A DNA stretch of 64,000 bases from Candidatus Pristimantibacillus lignocellulolyticus (GCA_023639215.1 CP097899.1:4708001-4772000), one strand, 5' to 3'; positions 54,357 through 63,180 are shown, counted from the stretch's first letter. Notes: generated from the sequence alone by a model not told the origin. Made by a program: numbers and translations.

Positions 54357-54372
54357 TGTGTATCGTTATATA
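54357..54372. promoter_or_regulatory. LacI-type operator 2 (auxiliary)
   Basis: TGTGTATCGTTATATA keeps one full half-site and has a degraded second half. It lies just past the lacI-type stop codon and 209 bases from operator 1; repression by looping is possible. Confidence 0.5.
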
Positions 54373-54378
54373 TCAGTC

Positions 54379-55458
54379 TTATATCCTACTTTTACAACTT
54401 TCTCTAATGATTAGATTAGTTTTAAGTACTATTCGTTCATCTGATATTTCAGGAGTATTAACCTTTTGAATAAGACGTTTAATACCAGTATAACCAAGAT
54501 CATATAAAGGTTGTCTCATCGTTGTTATTCTTGGACTTGTTGATCCGTAGTCTGCAGGATCCTCATCATCAAAACCTATGATAGATATATCATCAGGTAC
54601 AGACAACCCAGCCTCCTCTAATGCTTGCATTGCACCAAACGCACAAATATCCGTAGCAAAAAATATAGCATCAGGTAAGTTACCTGCGTTAATCAATTTC
54701 TTCATCTCTCTATATCCAGCGGTGTAGTAAGAACGATCCCCCCGCGGGAAGCGGTCACCATCATCAAAAACAGTCTCCTCTGGATCATAGGAAGGATGAA
54801 TAATTAGATCACTAGAAATCGGAATTTGATAGTCTTGTAGCGCTCTAATATATCCATTCATCCGTTCTAACGTAATTTTTAAATTCATATTTCCTGCCAT
54901 ATGCGCGATCCGCTTATGTCCCTGTTTAATCAAATGCTCAGTCGCTCGGAAAGCTCCATCAGCATTATCAATAACGACTTTATCTACCTGTATTCCTTCA
55001 GCGTCATTCTCGATCAGCAAAAAGGGGAAAGTTGATTCCGCTAATTCGGATATTAACGTATCATCTGATGTTAAACTACCATAAATAATTATACCGTCAA
55101 CTCTTCCTTGTGTTAAAAAATTTACATGACGTCTCTTTTTTTCTAAATCACCATTTGAAGAGCAAAACATTACATTGTATTTATTTTCTTTATCAAAATC
55201 TTCTGCTCCTTGCTCAAGTCCAGATATCAATCTAGCAGCAAAAGGAGCACATAAATTATCTAATACAATTCCGATGCTTTGTGTTTTTTGCAATACTAAG
55301 GAACGAGCTAGCCCATTTGGACGATAATTCAACTCTTTAATAGCCGTTCGAATACGCTCTTTCGATGCTGGACTCACCCCAGAACGCTCATTTAAATATC
55401 TAGAAACAAGCGTAGTTGACAGTCCTGCACGCTCCGCTACATCCTTAATTGTTGCCAT
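54379..55458 (-). CDS. LacI-family transcriptional repressor
   Basis: A 359-residue regulator. The helix-turn-helix is ATIKDVAERAGLSTTLVSRY, with the hinge helix NGLARSLV. The effector domain (60-345) is of the sugar-binding type (SIGIVLDNLC, DGIIIYG, GFDDEDPADYGSTSPRITTM). It lies inside the locus and is the obvious candidate to bind the four TGTGWAWCGWTACACA palindromes. AGGAG precedes ATG; it is 28 bases after the dehydrogenase gene, so it is likely autoregulated through operator 3. Confidence 0.92.
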   Translation of the reverse strand: MATIKDVAERAGLSTTLVSRYLNERSGVSPASKERIRTAIKELNYRPNGLARSLVLQKTQSIGIVLDNLCAPFAARLISGLEQGAEDFDKENKYNVMFCSSNGDLEKKRRHVNFLTQGRVDGIIIYGSLTSDDTLISELAESTFPFLLIENDAEGIQVDKVVIDNADGAFRATEHLIKQGHKRIAHMAGNMNLKITLERMNGYIRALQDYQIPISSDLIIHPSYDPEETVFDDGDRFPRGDRSYYTAGYREMKKLINAGNLPDAIFFATDICAFGAMQALEEAGLSVPDDISIIGFDDEDPADYGSTSPRITTMRQPLYDLGYTGIKRLIQKVNTPEISDERIVLKTNLIIRESCKSRI

Positions 55459-55486
55459 TGAAACAACTCCTAAAACAAAATTTCAA

Positions 55487-56479
55487 TTATAATTCAAGAT
55501 TTCTCCAGTCATAGATAATACATGTTTTGGAGGTAGTCTTACTTAGAATTGATTGATAAGCAGCATCACAATTTCGGGGATCTGCTAATTCATAAATACC
55601 TTTAACCTTCAGGTCACCATCTTTAATCCACTGCATGCATACTGCAAAGTTACCATAATTACTAGCAGGAATAAAGTCGATGGGATGCTTCGGAATACTC
55701 CACTCCCATCCAGAAGTAATTGTTACAAATCCGTAGAATATCTTTTGAAGTAATTCGTGAGCAAATGTATCTGTACCTCTATACCAAGGAACACCTACTA
55801 AAGATAGCTCGCCACCTTTACGTAGCACTTCTAAAGCACTCAATGTAGCCTGCTCAGCACCTGAACATTCTACAGCAAGACCGATATTTCCTTTTACCGG
55901 AATATCTTGAACTTTTTCATATACATGCCGTATTCCACACTCTTGCGCAATTTCCCTTCTATTCGCACCAGGATCAACAGCATAGACTGGATAACCACAA
56001 TGTTGAAGCATCTGTGCGCACATTAATCCTACAATTCCCAAACCAGTAACAAGCACAGGTTCAATCGGACGGATTCCAGTTTTCAACATACTTGTCATTG
56101 AGATTGCCGGAAAACGACAAAGAACGGCTTCCTCCGGCTCCATACCTTCAAGCATAAGTACAGTATCACTAACATCGACGATATTATAAAGTGAATGAGG
56201 AGCGCTTGCAAATACTTTGTCCCCAACTGCGACTGTTGTAACTTGATCACCTACCTCAAGCACCTCCAAAATCGCCGCATAGCCTGTTTCCATCGGATAC
56301 TGTTCCGGCTTAAAATCTGCCATGTAGCCACCAGCCTCGGAACCTGAAGATATTAATGAAACTAGTGTTTTACCTAGTATTTTCGTACCTTCTAGTTTAA
56401 CATATTGCAATTCCTCTTTTCGTAGCTCAGCCTTGCCTTTTGATACAAATTTTACACATTGATTAATAATTGTGTTCAT
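55487..56479 (-). CDS. Medium-chain dehydrogenase/reductase, zinc-binding type
   Basis: A 330-residue oxidoreductase. The GroES-like domain (ETGYAAILEVLEVGDQVTTV, VGDKVFA) precedes the Rossmann domain with VTGLGIVGLMCAQML. Canonical zinc Cys/His ligands are not obvious: the usual GHE segment reads GYAA, so it may act without catalytic zinc. It could oxidise a sugar hydroxyl, as ThuB partners of ThuA do. The ATG start has AAAGGAG eight bases upstream. Its promoter and operator 3 lie just upstream. Confidence 0.82.
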   Translation of the reverse strand: MNTIINQCVKFVSKGKAELRKEELQYVKLEGTKILGKTLVSLISSGSEAGGYMADFKPEQYPMETGYAAILEVLEVGDQVTTVAVGDKVFASAPHSLYNIVDVSDTVLMLEGMEPEEAVLCRFPAISMTSMLKTGIRPIEPVLVTGLGIVGLMCAQMLQHCGYPVYAVDPGANRREIAQECGIRHVYEKVQDIPVKGNIGLAVECSGAEQATLSALEVLRKGGELSLVGVPWYRGTDTFAHELLQKIFYGFVTITSGWEWSIPKHPIDFIPASNYGNFAVCMQWIKDGDLKVKGIYELADPRNCDAAYQSILSKTTSKTCIIYDWRNLEL

Positions 56480-56522
56480 AGTTGGCACTCCTTTAGAATT
56501 AGAAAGATTACATTACAATCAG

Positions 56523-56538
56523 TGTGAATCGATACACA
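56523..56538. promoter_or_regulatory. LacI-type operator 3 (before the dehydrogenase-lacI unit)
   Basis: TGTGAATCGATACACA lies 5 bases downstream of the -10 box, matching operator 4 in geometry. Confidence 0.8.
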
Positions 56539-56543
56539 CTCAC

Positions 56544-56571
56544 ATTAGCATAGTAAAAACGATTATGTCAA
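56544..56571 (-). promoter_or_regulatory. Promoter of the dehydrogenase-lacI unit
   Basis: TTGACA and GCTAAT are 16 bases apart on the minus strand. The block from the operator to the -35 is nearly the same as at 60281-60308, suggesting duplication. Confidence 0.65.
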
Positions 56572-56576
56572 CGTCA

Positions 56577-57779
56577 TTATTCCCTAGTTGCATTCATTAT
56601 CGAAACTTTATGATCATTATTCTTTTTCCCCCACATGAAAGACAGTAAGAACAATAGCATAGCTGCTGCAATAATACTCATGCCCGTCCAGTAAAGTGGC
56701 TTAATGCCAAAATTATCAATTACTAATCCACCACTATAATTGCCGACAATTGCAGCTAACCCCATACCGATTGCACTTACTAGAGTTTGCGCTGTTACTT
56801 GCATATCTTTCGGCGCTAGCTGATACACATAGTTTAATGTCCCTAGCAATAATAGACTATAAGCTGGTCCTTGCATAATTTGTCCCAGTGCCACTTGAAG
56901 AGGCGACTCCGCTAAAGCGAACAACAGTTGAGACATGAAATATAAGCTAGAGGCAAAGAAAATCATAGCCACATGACCGAATCTCCTTAATAATAATGCC
57001 CCAAACAGAAAGGCAGGAATTTCAGCAGCAGCTCTAAAAGAATTGCTCCAGCCGTACATTTCTACACTGCCACCTGTTGCTTGAAATAAATTTGGAAGAA
57101 AAGTGCTAGCTGGAGAATTAGGTAAAAAGAGCATAAAAACAAAACATAACAACAACATATATCGATTATTACTGATAAGTAATTTCGGAGAAAATTTCAG
57201 TTTTTTTCTCTCCTCTTTGATCGGTAAATTGCTACCTGCGTATCGAATAAGCAGAAAGAATGCAATCAGCGTTAGTATAGACACTATAATGTAGACAGGA
57301 AACATTGACGCAATCGTTCCACTGCCGACAACTTGTGAATATATGAGAACAGCACCAGAAAAGCCGATCGATCCCCATAGACGAATTGAACCATAGTTTT
57401 TACCTACATGCGCTAATATCCAAACATCTAGTATCGATGCAATCGCGCACTCAAAAAAACTAACTGATACAAGAATTACCCCCAAAATAATTGGTACTTC
57501 TGTAGTTAATAACATACAGTACATAATCGTAGCCATAGTAAAACAGGCGATAAGAATTGGGATTCTAGCATTAAAACGATCACTAATATATCCCCATAAT
57601 GGTTGTAGAAAAATAACGATAACTGCACTTATTGAAATAATTAAGCCGATAATTGTATTACTTAAACCTTTTTGTTGGAGATATAACACTGTAAATACTG
57701 ATTTTGCCGTTGCTGCACAATACATTAACTGCACAAACGAAAAGATTATATTATTACGAATCCCAGGTTTTATTGCCAT
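56577..57779 (-). CDS. MFS sugar transporter
   Basis: A 400-residue protein with twelve predicted spans, of the MFS_1-like/LacY-related group. The loop 2-3 motif is GYISDRFNARIPIL. The segment GSIRLWGSIGFSGA is typical of these proton symporters. It probably imports an oligosaccharide or a product of the GH9 enzyme encoded upstream, from whose stop it is 67 bases away. GGAGG precedes ATG. Confidence 0.85.
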   Translation of the reverse strand: MAIKPGIRNNIIFSFVQLMYCAATAKSVFTVLYLQQKGLSNTIIGLIISISAVIVIFLQPLWGYISDRFNARIPILIACFTMATIMYCMLLTTEVPIILGVILVSVSFFECAIASILDVWILAHVGKNYGSIRLWGSIGFSGAVLIYSQVVGSGTIASMFPVYIIVSILTLIAFFLLIRYAGSNLPIKEERKKLKFSPKLLISNNRYMLLLCFVFMLFLPNSPASTFLPNLFQATGGSVEMYGWSNSFRAAAEIPAFLFGALLLRRFGHVAMIFFASSLYFMSQLLFALAESPLQVALGQIMQGPAYSLLLLGTLNYVYQLAPKDMQVTAQTLVSAIGMGLAAIVGNYSGGLVIDNFGIKPLYWTGMSIIAAAMLLFLLSFMWGKKNNDHKVSIMNATRE

Positions 57780-57846
57780 ATACGATGTCCTCCACGCCGT
57801 TCAATTCACACTATCTATTTTTCAAAACGAAACGATTGCAAACGTT

Positions 57847-60165
57847 CTAAGTACGATTCAAGTCTGCAATTAACCACATTAAGCGACAGGTAGTATGAAC
57901 CCACACCTCTTTATAGGTAGGTGCGTTTTGCATTGGGAAGAAAGGCTCGTCTAAATTTTCAAACGTCTCAAAGCCTACAGGAACAGCTCCAACTAGCTGA
58001 TCAGAAAAAGCGACATACAACGGATGATAATCATACCCTTCACCGTAGACACTGCTTATTGCAAATGGATTATAACCTAACAACCACTCGACTTGACGCG
58101 TTGCAATATCTTTTAATTCTTTATCCGGTAGCGCTTCATCAATAAAAGCAATCGCTTTCGCTTTGCCCATCAACGTAGCATGAAAACCACGGAACTGATA
58201 AGCAACAGGGAATCTCCGAATATAATGGGTATCATTCAATTGAATTCCTTGCAATACTTGCTCATTATACTCATCCAAGGTAGGCTGACCTACAGAATTA
58301 TCACCTTCGTGATATAATCCTGTAAAATCACAATTATTCAGTTCATAAATTGCATTAGGTAAAACACGATACGGCTCAACCATATGTGCAATTGTTTTAA
58401 TATAGCTAGCATAAAGTTCCATACTTCTCTTCCACAGCAATGCATCTGCATGATTCGGTGCAATTGTATACAATCTACCTAACGCTTGCATTGGCGCATG
58501 TTCTAAGCTCGAATGGAAATAAGCTAATATTCTTGATTTTGCGCGACTTTCATAGAAAAATCCAGATAAAGGAGTCTCAAAATCTACTCTTAACTCTAAC
58601 TGCTGACATTCGATAATTAACAGCGCATATTTAACTGCGAATGCCAAATAATGTTCTTCCCCTGTCAAAACGTATAACTCGTAACCAGCTATAGACGCTT
58701 GAGCAAATAGATCAATCTCCCGCTTGTGAGGAAGCATGCTTTCGATTTCTTCTAAACCAAATGCAAAATCTTCTATCGCTACTCGTTGGCAAAGAGCCGA
58801 AAAGTTCGCGTCCTCGGTATATATTCCAGCAGCTTTCGCACATAAAGCTGCCGCATTCAAATTACTAATAGCATTATTTTTCGCTTCCGTGCGAATATCA
58901 TCATGATCTCCATGCACATTATTAGTCCAAATTCCAATGATGCAACCAGTATTTCTATATCCATCACCAAAGCGAGTTCGTATGATCCAATCTAATCCCC
59001 ATCTAGCCTCTTCCAACAAACGGACATAGAGACTTGTTTCTTTCTCCTTTATTGCAACCGCCAGCTCTAACATCGCATAGGCTGATTCTATAGTATTAGT
59101 AAGCCCTTGAGAAACATCGCCTGCATCATGCCACCCACCTGATATAGGAAGTGTTCTTCCGTCGGGATGAACACAAAGCACATCCAGATGACAAGCTGTG
59201 TGAACACCAGGAATATCAGCACCACAACGCTCAAGATTAAAGAAATTAAGCGTCTTCCAAGCAGCAGATAAATATGCATCGTTACCTATGGCAAAAGGAC
59301 GAGAATTAATATCTCCTATACGTAACGTATACCATCCTGATTTTTTATAATTAGTGAAATCCATCTTTTTAAAGTCATCATTTAACTGCAATGTTTCTGC
59401 TTCATAAACTACTAGACCTTCTGTATCTAGTAATTGAAAGTTACTTGAATCGCAATGTTGGACAAGCGCTTCTTTGAGAGCCTCTTCACGGTAACCACTA
59501 TGGCAATAAGCAATACTATTTTTCCGAAGGTTAAACCCTAGATAATTCTCCTCTTCCACCACTTCAAAGCTAAGATCAGAGAAGTATACTTTCAACTCCT
59601 TCGCAGTATTAGGCATGCTTCCAAGTAGCGGCACCGCTAAGGAAACCCCTTCTACACAATCACGATATATATATGGGATTTCCCAGACAACATGATGCCA
59701 TTGACCCGGGGCAAGGCACGGATGATGTGTTCCTTCAAATCGCCCAGGCTTAGGCATAATATTTTTACCCTTATTATGAATAGACATTTCCAAATAAACG
59801 GCATGAAAACCAGGAGCATCAATATATACCCATACGGATAACCGATTATAAGCGCTTAAATCTTTTTTTTCAAAACTAATCATACATTGACTTATCCCGT
59901 ATGCACGATTATTGTCTTTTTTTACTGACAATGTAGTTGGCGTCTGGATCAATAAGCTTCGCGCTTCATCTCTAACATAATCATAACTTATCTCCGAATG
60001 CCCTGGACCTTGATGATTAAGCGATACAGATGCAAACTCAATCATTTTTCGTTGGTTAACTTTTTTCTCTCTCCACCGCTTTTCTCCCGAAGCAGTCATA
60101 TCGGGTTGCATTCCTTCACGCAAAAATCGACTCTTCTCAAGCTGTTGTTGCAACTCTGTATACAT
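57847..60165 (-). CDS. Intracellular GH9-family glycoside hydrolase, 772 residues
   Basis: A shorter paralogue of the 940-residue enzyme, again with no signal peptide. N-terminal beta-sandwich (about 40-205), Ig-like domain (215-295), catalytic (alpha/alpha)6 domain (300-772) with GGWHDAGDVS (Asp 347, Asp 350), LGYNPFAISSVYGEGYDY, and the probable acid Glu 753 in YKEVWVHT. It lacks the C-terminal beta domain of its paralogue. First gene of the unit with the MFS transporter. AAAGGA precedes ATG at a rather long distance (12 bases). Confidence 0.85.
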   Translation of the reverse strand: MYTELQQQLEKSRFLREGMQPDMTASGEKRWREKKVNQRKMIEFASVSLNHQGPGHSEISYDYVRDEARSLLIQTPTTLSVKKDNNRAYGISQCMISFEKKDLSAYNRLSVWVYIDAPGFHAVYLEMSIHNKGKNIMPKPGRFEGTHHPCLAPGQWHHVVWEIPYIYRDCVEGVSLAVPLLGSMPNTAKELKVYFSDLSFEVVEEENYLGFNLRKNSIAYCHSGYREEALKEALVQHCDSSNFQLLDTEGLVVYEAETLQLNDDFKKMDFTNYKKSGWYTLRIGDINSRPFAIGNDAYLSAAWKTLNFFNLERCGADIPGVHTACHLDVLCVHPDGRTLPISGGWHDAGDVSQGLTNTIESAYAMLELAVAIKEKETSLYVRLLEEARWGLDWIIRTRFGDGYRNTGCIIGIWTNNVHGDHDDIRTEAKNNAISNLNAAALCAKAAGIYTEDANFSALCQRVAIEDFAFGLEEIESMLPHKREIDLFAQASIAGYELYVLTGEEHYLAFAVKYALLIIECQQLELRVDFETPLSGFFYESRAKSRILAYFHSSLEHAPMQALGRLYTIAPNHADALLWKRSMELYASYIKTIAHMVEPYRVLPNAIYELNNCDFTGLYHEGDNSVGQPTLDEYNEQVLQGIQLNDTHYIRRFPVAYQFRGFHATLMGKAKAIAFIDEALPDKELKDIATRQVEWLLGYNPFAISSVYGEGYDYHPLYVAFSDQLVGAVPVGFETFENLDEPFFPMQNAPTYKEVWVHTTCRLMWLIADLNRT

Positions 60166-60259
60166 TATGATTCACTGTCCTTTCATCATTTCGGTAAATT
60201 GGCGTTCTTTGAATTAATGCCGATATAGATTACGCTTACAATTCATTCTAAAAACAAAA

Positions 60260-60275
60260 TGTGAAACGTTACACA
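60260..60275. promoter_or_regulatory. LacI-type operator 4 (before the GH9-MFS unit)
   Basis: TGTGAAACGTTACACA, with a perfect TGTG..CG..CACA frame, lies 5 bases downstream of the -10 box. Confidence 0.8.
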
Positions 60276-60280
60276 CTCAC

Positions 60281-60308
60281 ATTAGCATAGAGAAAACGAA
60301 TTAGTCAA
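60281..60308 (-). promoter_or_regulatory. Promoter of the GH9-MFS unit
   Basis: TTGACT and GCTAAT are spaced by 16 bases, a near copy of the promoter at 56544-56571. Confidence 0.65.
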
Positions 60309-60365
60309 CGGGATTATTTTTACGAAGGGCAGCTAGTTTAATATTGAACATATAAACAAAAAGCT

Positions 60366-60413
60366 GCATCTGTTCATAATATCAATGAACAAATGCAGTC
60401 TATTGAAATGAAA
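60366..60413. repeat. Dispersed hairpin repeat, copy B
   Basis: GCATCTGTTCAT..ATGAACAAATGC followed by AGTCTATTGAAAT, the counterpart of 43182-43230. Loop and stem bases vary while pairing is kept. Confidence 0.65.
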
Positions 60414-60437
60414 TGGCTAGTTATTGCCAAACAAAAA

Positions 60438-60465
60438 AGAACCCATACTAATCAGCATGGGTTCT
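60438..60465 (-). terminator. Terminator of the flagellin gene
   Basis: AGAACCCAT/ATGGGTTCT stem with a 10-base loop, followed by TTTTT on the minus strand, 14 bases past the stop. Confidence 0.85.
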
Positions 60466-60478
60466 ACTAATTCAATTA

Positions 60479-61309
60479 TTATAAAGCCTCAAGTAATTTC
60501 AAAATATTTCTTGGCATCATATTAGCTTGCGCGAGCATAGCAACACTTACTTGAGCTAACATTTGAGATTTTACAAGTAACATCATTTCTTCAGCCATGT
60601 CTGCATCCCTAATTCTAGATTCAGCGCTACTTAGATTTATTGACATATTAACTACGCTATTATATCGATGCTCTAACCTATTTTGATACGCACCAAGCTT
60701 CGCACGCCCGGTTGACACATCATCTACCGCTCCTTCTAAAGCACCCATTGCCGCGCCAGCACCTACAGCAGTCGATATATCGAGTCCAGCTATACCAGCA
60801 ACTGCATCCAAAATATTCGGCATATCAAAAATAATATGATCATCAGCGCCTGATCCTGCCTGTATAATTAATCCCTGTCCAGGTAATGTCAGATCACCGT
60901 TAAGTAGCTTTATTCCATTGAAATTCGTTTTTCCAGCTATATGATTAATTTCTTCCTTTAATTGAGCAAATTCTAATTGAAGTTTTACTCGATCCGCGTC
61001 CGAATAAGTACCGTTAGCAGATTGATTCGCTAACACACCCATTCGTTGAATCATTGCATGAATTTCTTGCATAGCACCTTCAGCCGTTTGAATTAACGAA
61101 ATACCATCTTGAATATTTCTAGAAGCTTGATTTAACCCATTAATTTGATATCGCATATTTTCAGAAATAGCTAAACCTGCAGCGTCATCAGCTGCTCTAT
61201 TAATACGATATCCGGTAGAAAGTCTTTCCATAGATTTAGAAATTTGATTATTATGAGCGTATAAATTGTTGAGAATATTAAGTGCCATAACATTCGTTCT
61301 AATATACAT
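60479..61309 (-). CDS. hag: Flagellin
   Basis: A 276-residue filament protein. The conserved N-terminal D0/D1 part (1-140: ALNILNNLYAHNNQISKSME, RLSTGYRINRAADDAAGLAI) and C-terminal D1/D0 part (195-276: RAKLGAYQNRLEHR, RIRDADMAEEMM, ILKLLEAL) are present, with a very short variable region between. The start MYIRTNVMALN departs from the usual MRIN.N. It is a single gene without flagellar neighbours. Its promoter looks sigma-A rather than sigma-D. Confidence 0.93.
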   Translation of the reverse strand: MYIRTNVMALNILNNLYAHNNQISKSMERLSTGYRINRAADDAAGLAISENMRYQINGLNQASRNIQDGISLIQTAEGAMQEIHAMIQRMGVLANQSANGTYSDADRVKLQLEFAQLKEEINHIAGKTNFNGIKLLNGDLTLPGQGLIIQAGSGADDHIIFDMPNILDAVAGIAGLDISTAVGAGAAMGALEGAVDDVSTGRAKLGAYQNRLEHRYNSVVNMSINLSSAESRIRDADMAEEMMLLVKSQMLAQVSVAMLAQANMMPRNILKLLEAL

Positions 61310-61348
61310 GAAATTTCCTCCCTCTAGATATTGTATTCTTATATTTCT

Positions 61349-61377
61349 ATTATAGTGATCTCAAATTTATTATACAA
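61349..61377 (-). promoter_or_regulatory. Sigma-A-type promoter of the flagellin gene
   Basis: TTGTAT and TATAAT are 17 bases apart on the minus strand, 40 bases before ATG. No sigma-D box (TAAA, GCCGATAT) was found in the 170 bases upstream. Confidence 0.6.
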
Positions 61378-61451
61378 TAAGGAAAATTATTATGTAACTT
61401 CCAGAAAAGCAATTCCGAAAGTATGTTGATTTCATATTATAGCGATAATAA

Positions 61452-61495
61452 AATACCACTCCCTCTTAGGTTTTAACCTAAGAGGGAGTGGTATT
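61452..61495. terminator. Long perfect hairpin, probable terminator of the lipoprotein gene
   Basis: Two 21-base arms (AATACCACTCCCTCTTAGGTT and its complement) around two bases. On the minus strand T-rich sequence (TTATTAT) follows. It lies 50 bases after the stop of the gene at 61545. Confidence 0.7.
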
Positions 61496-61544
61496 ATTTA
61501 ATCTACTATCTATATGGTTTAGCAATTACCGACTTGTTATATAA

Positions 61545-62120
61545 TCAGTCATCTAATTCTACACTTTCAATATGACCTTCAGCATTGATAACCCATTCAA
61601 TCTGTACTCCACTTTTCATTCCAAGATTATCTTCATCCTCAATGATAATTTCACTTGGTATAACGATAGTCTTCTCTTGACCTTGCTCCACCTGAACGAT
61701 AATCTTATCTCCATTGACCGATTTGATTACTCCATCATATTCAATGTTTTCCATAACTATTTCACCGTTAGGGTCTGAAATAGTGATTAACTTTCCGCCA
61801 TCTGTAAGTAATTCGACTTTCTTCAGATAGTCTTTATTTATCGTAACCTCTTTAATAACTTTTTTGACAGTAACCCCTTCAGGAATCATAGTTTTGTTCA
61901 GTTGATCATTATTTATCGGTGTTTCATTGGTGGCTGTTGGTGAGTTTGAAGGTGCTGTTGTCGTATTCATCGGTGACGGTGCTACTGAAGGAGTAATTAC
62001 TTCTTTAGGATTCGCATCAGTATTTGTATTTGAGCAACCACTTACTAACATTCCTAAACTTAATGACATAAGTAATAACACGTTAAATGATGTACGTAAT
62101 CTGCTTTTTCTCGTTGTCAT
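61545..62120 (-). CDS. Lipoprotein of unknown function
   Basis: A 191-residue protein with a basic N-terminus, hydrophobic stretch and lipobox LVSGC (cysteine 29). A Thr/Pro/Ser/Asn linker (32-70) leads to a compact beta-rich domain (75-191) with acidic loops (GKLITISDPNGEIVMENIEY, IIIEDEDNLGMKSGVQIEWV). The start MTTRKS is five bases after GAGGTG; an earlier in-frame ATG overlaps it. It follows the DUF4430 gene on the same strand by 100 bases and may work with it at the cell surface. Confidence 0.78.
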   Translation of the reverse strand: MTTRKSRLRTSFNVLLLMSLSLGMLVSGCSNTNTDANPKEVITPSVAPSPMNTTTAPSNSPTATNETPINNDQLNKTMIPEGVTVKKVIKEVTINKDYLKKVELLTDGGKLITISDPNGEIVMENIEYDGVIKSVNGDKIIVQVEQGQEKTIVIPSEIIIEDEDNLGMKSGVQIEWVINAEGHIESVELDD

Positions 62121-62220
62121 CTTACACCTCATGTTCTTCTATTTTATCGTATTATACTTCAGTATGTACTTTTTTCCCAACTTTAATGCTTAACTTATTT
62201 CATTATATACCCATATATCC

Positions 62221-63180
62221 TCATTTCGAATCACCCGATGTTGCAACGTAACCTCCTACATCCCGACCCAAATCACAAGTATATACCCACTCCACAATGT
62301 CTCCATCTTGTAATGTATATCGACTAGCTCCATAATTCGGGAACCAATCATTAACTTTATACATCCATCCACTTAATTCACCACAATCGAACTCGTATAT
62401 ATTATTGATTCCTTGAATGTAGTTACTGTTATAGATAGGTGTCATCTCGAATTCCATATGAATCTTATTGGCTTTCATCTCTCGCAGTAAAACATCAAAC
62501 ACTGATTCTCCTTCATAGAAAACAACTTTTTTTGCAGCGTATATGATGCCATCTTTCGGAAGAACCTCTAGCTTATCTTCATTAAATATATTTAGATTAT
62601 TAAGAATCGTTGCTGCTGAAACAGAAAGAGTTACGGTAAACTCTTTTTTCTTATCAATTTCAACATCTTGCCATTCAACTGGCTTTGGTTTTCCAGATGG
62701 AACAGGATCTGTTTCATATTTTTCTTTTTCAGTTTTCTCTGGAGATACAGTAGCTTTCGGCGTAATGACAGGAGTAGTCGTTGGTTTAACCGTTGGAGTA
62801 CTAGTCGAAGAGGAAATTGCATCAACCGGTTTCGTCTGTTGCTCTGTTCCCGTTACTTCCTTTGTTTCATTCTCAACCGCATCAGTTGGATTCGGTTCTA
62901 TGGAATTGCTATCCGTACTAGACTCATTCGTTACATCTTCTTTTTCATTAGAGCCGTCCGTGCTAAGTGCGTCATTGACTTCTTTATCACCTATAATCAG
63001 CTCGGAATCTCTCATATTGCTACTTCCATCTGCAATATCAACATTCGCATTTAAATCTGCAACTTCAGTAAGAGGATCAGTTATCGTTACTGTTTTTTTC
63101 TGGAAGTCTCCCCCCCAGAAAAATGCTACAGCAAGAATACTAACGATCACAATCGCTGTTAACCATTTCTTTCTATTCAT
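62221..63180 (-). CDS. DUF4430 surface protein (transcobalamin C-domain-like)
   Basis: A 319-residue protein with an N-terminal signal anchor (5-23), a long acidic then Thr/Pro-rich linker (35-170), and a C-terminal domain (about 215-310) with VFDVLLREMKANKI, GINNIYEFDCGELSGWMYKV and ASRYTLQDGDIVEWVYTCDLG. This is the DUF4430 pattern (GW.Y.VN, Y.l.dGD.vew.y), the fold of the beta domain of transcobalamin and intrinsic factor. Gly-Asp-rich C-terminus. GGAGG precedes ATG. It is immediately downstream of an alpha/alpha-toroid gene. Confidence 0.8.
   Translation of the reverse strand: MNRKKWLTAIVIVSILAVAFFWGGDFQKKTVTITDPLTEVADLNANVDIADGSSNMRDSELIIGDKEVNDALSTDGSNEKEDVTNESSTDSNSIEPNPTDAVENETKEVTGTEQQTKPVDAISSSTSTPTVKPTTTPVITPKATVSPEKTEKEKYETDPVPSGKPKPVEWQDVEIDKKKEFTVTLSVSAATILNNLNIFNEDKLEVLPKDGIIYAAKKVVFYEGESVFDVLLREMKANKIHMEFEMTPIYNSNYIQGINNIYEFDCGELSGWMYKVNDWFPNYGASRYTLQDGDIVEWVYTCDLGRDVGGYVATSGDSK

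Noticed and set aside
57826..57850. Catabolite-responsive (cre) site candidate TTGCAAACGTTCTA
   Set aside because: It has a mismatch at the conserved 3' CA and overlaps the stop of the 772-residue GH9 gene; not strong enough to list.
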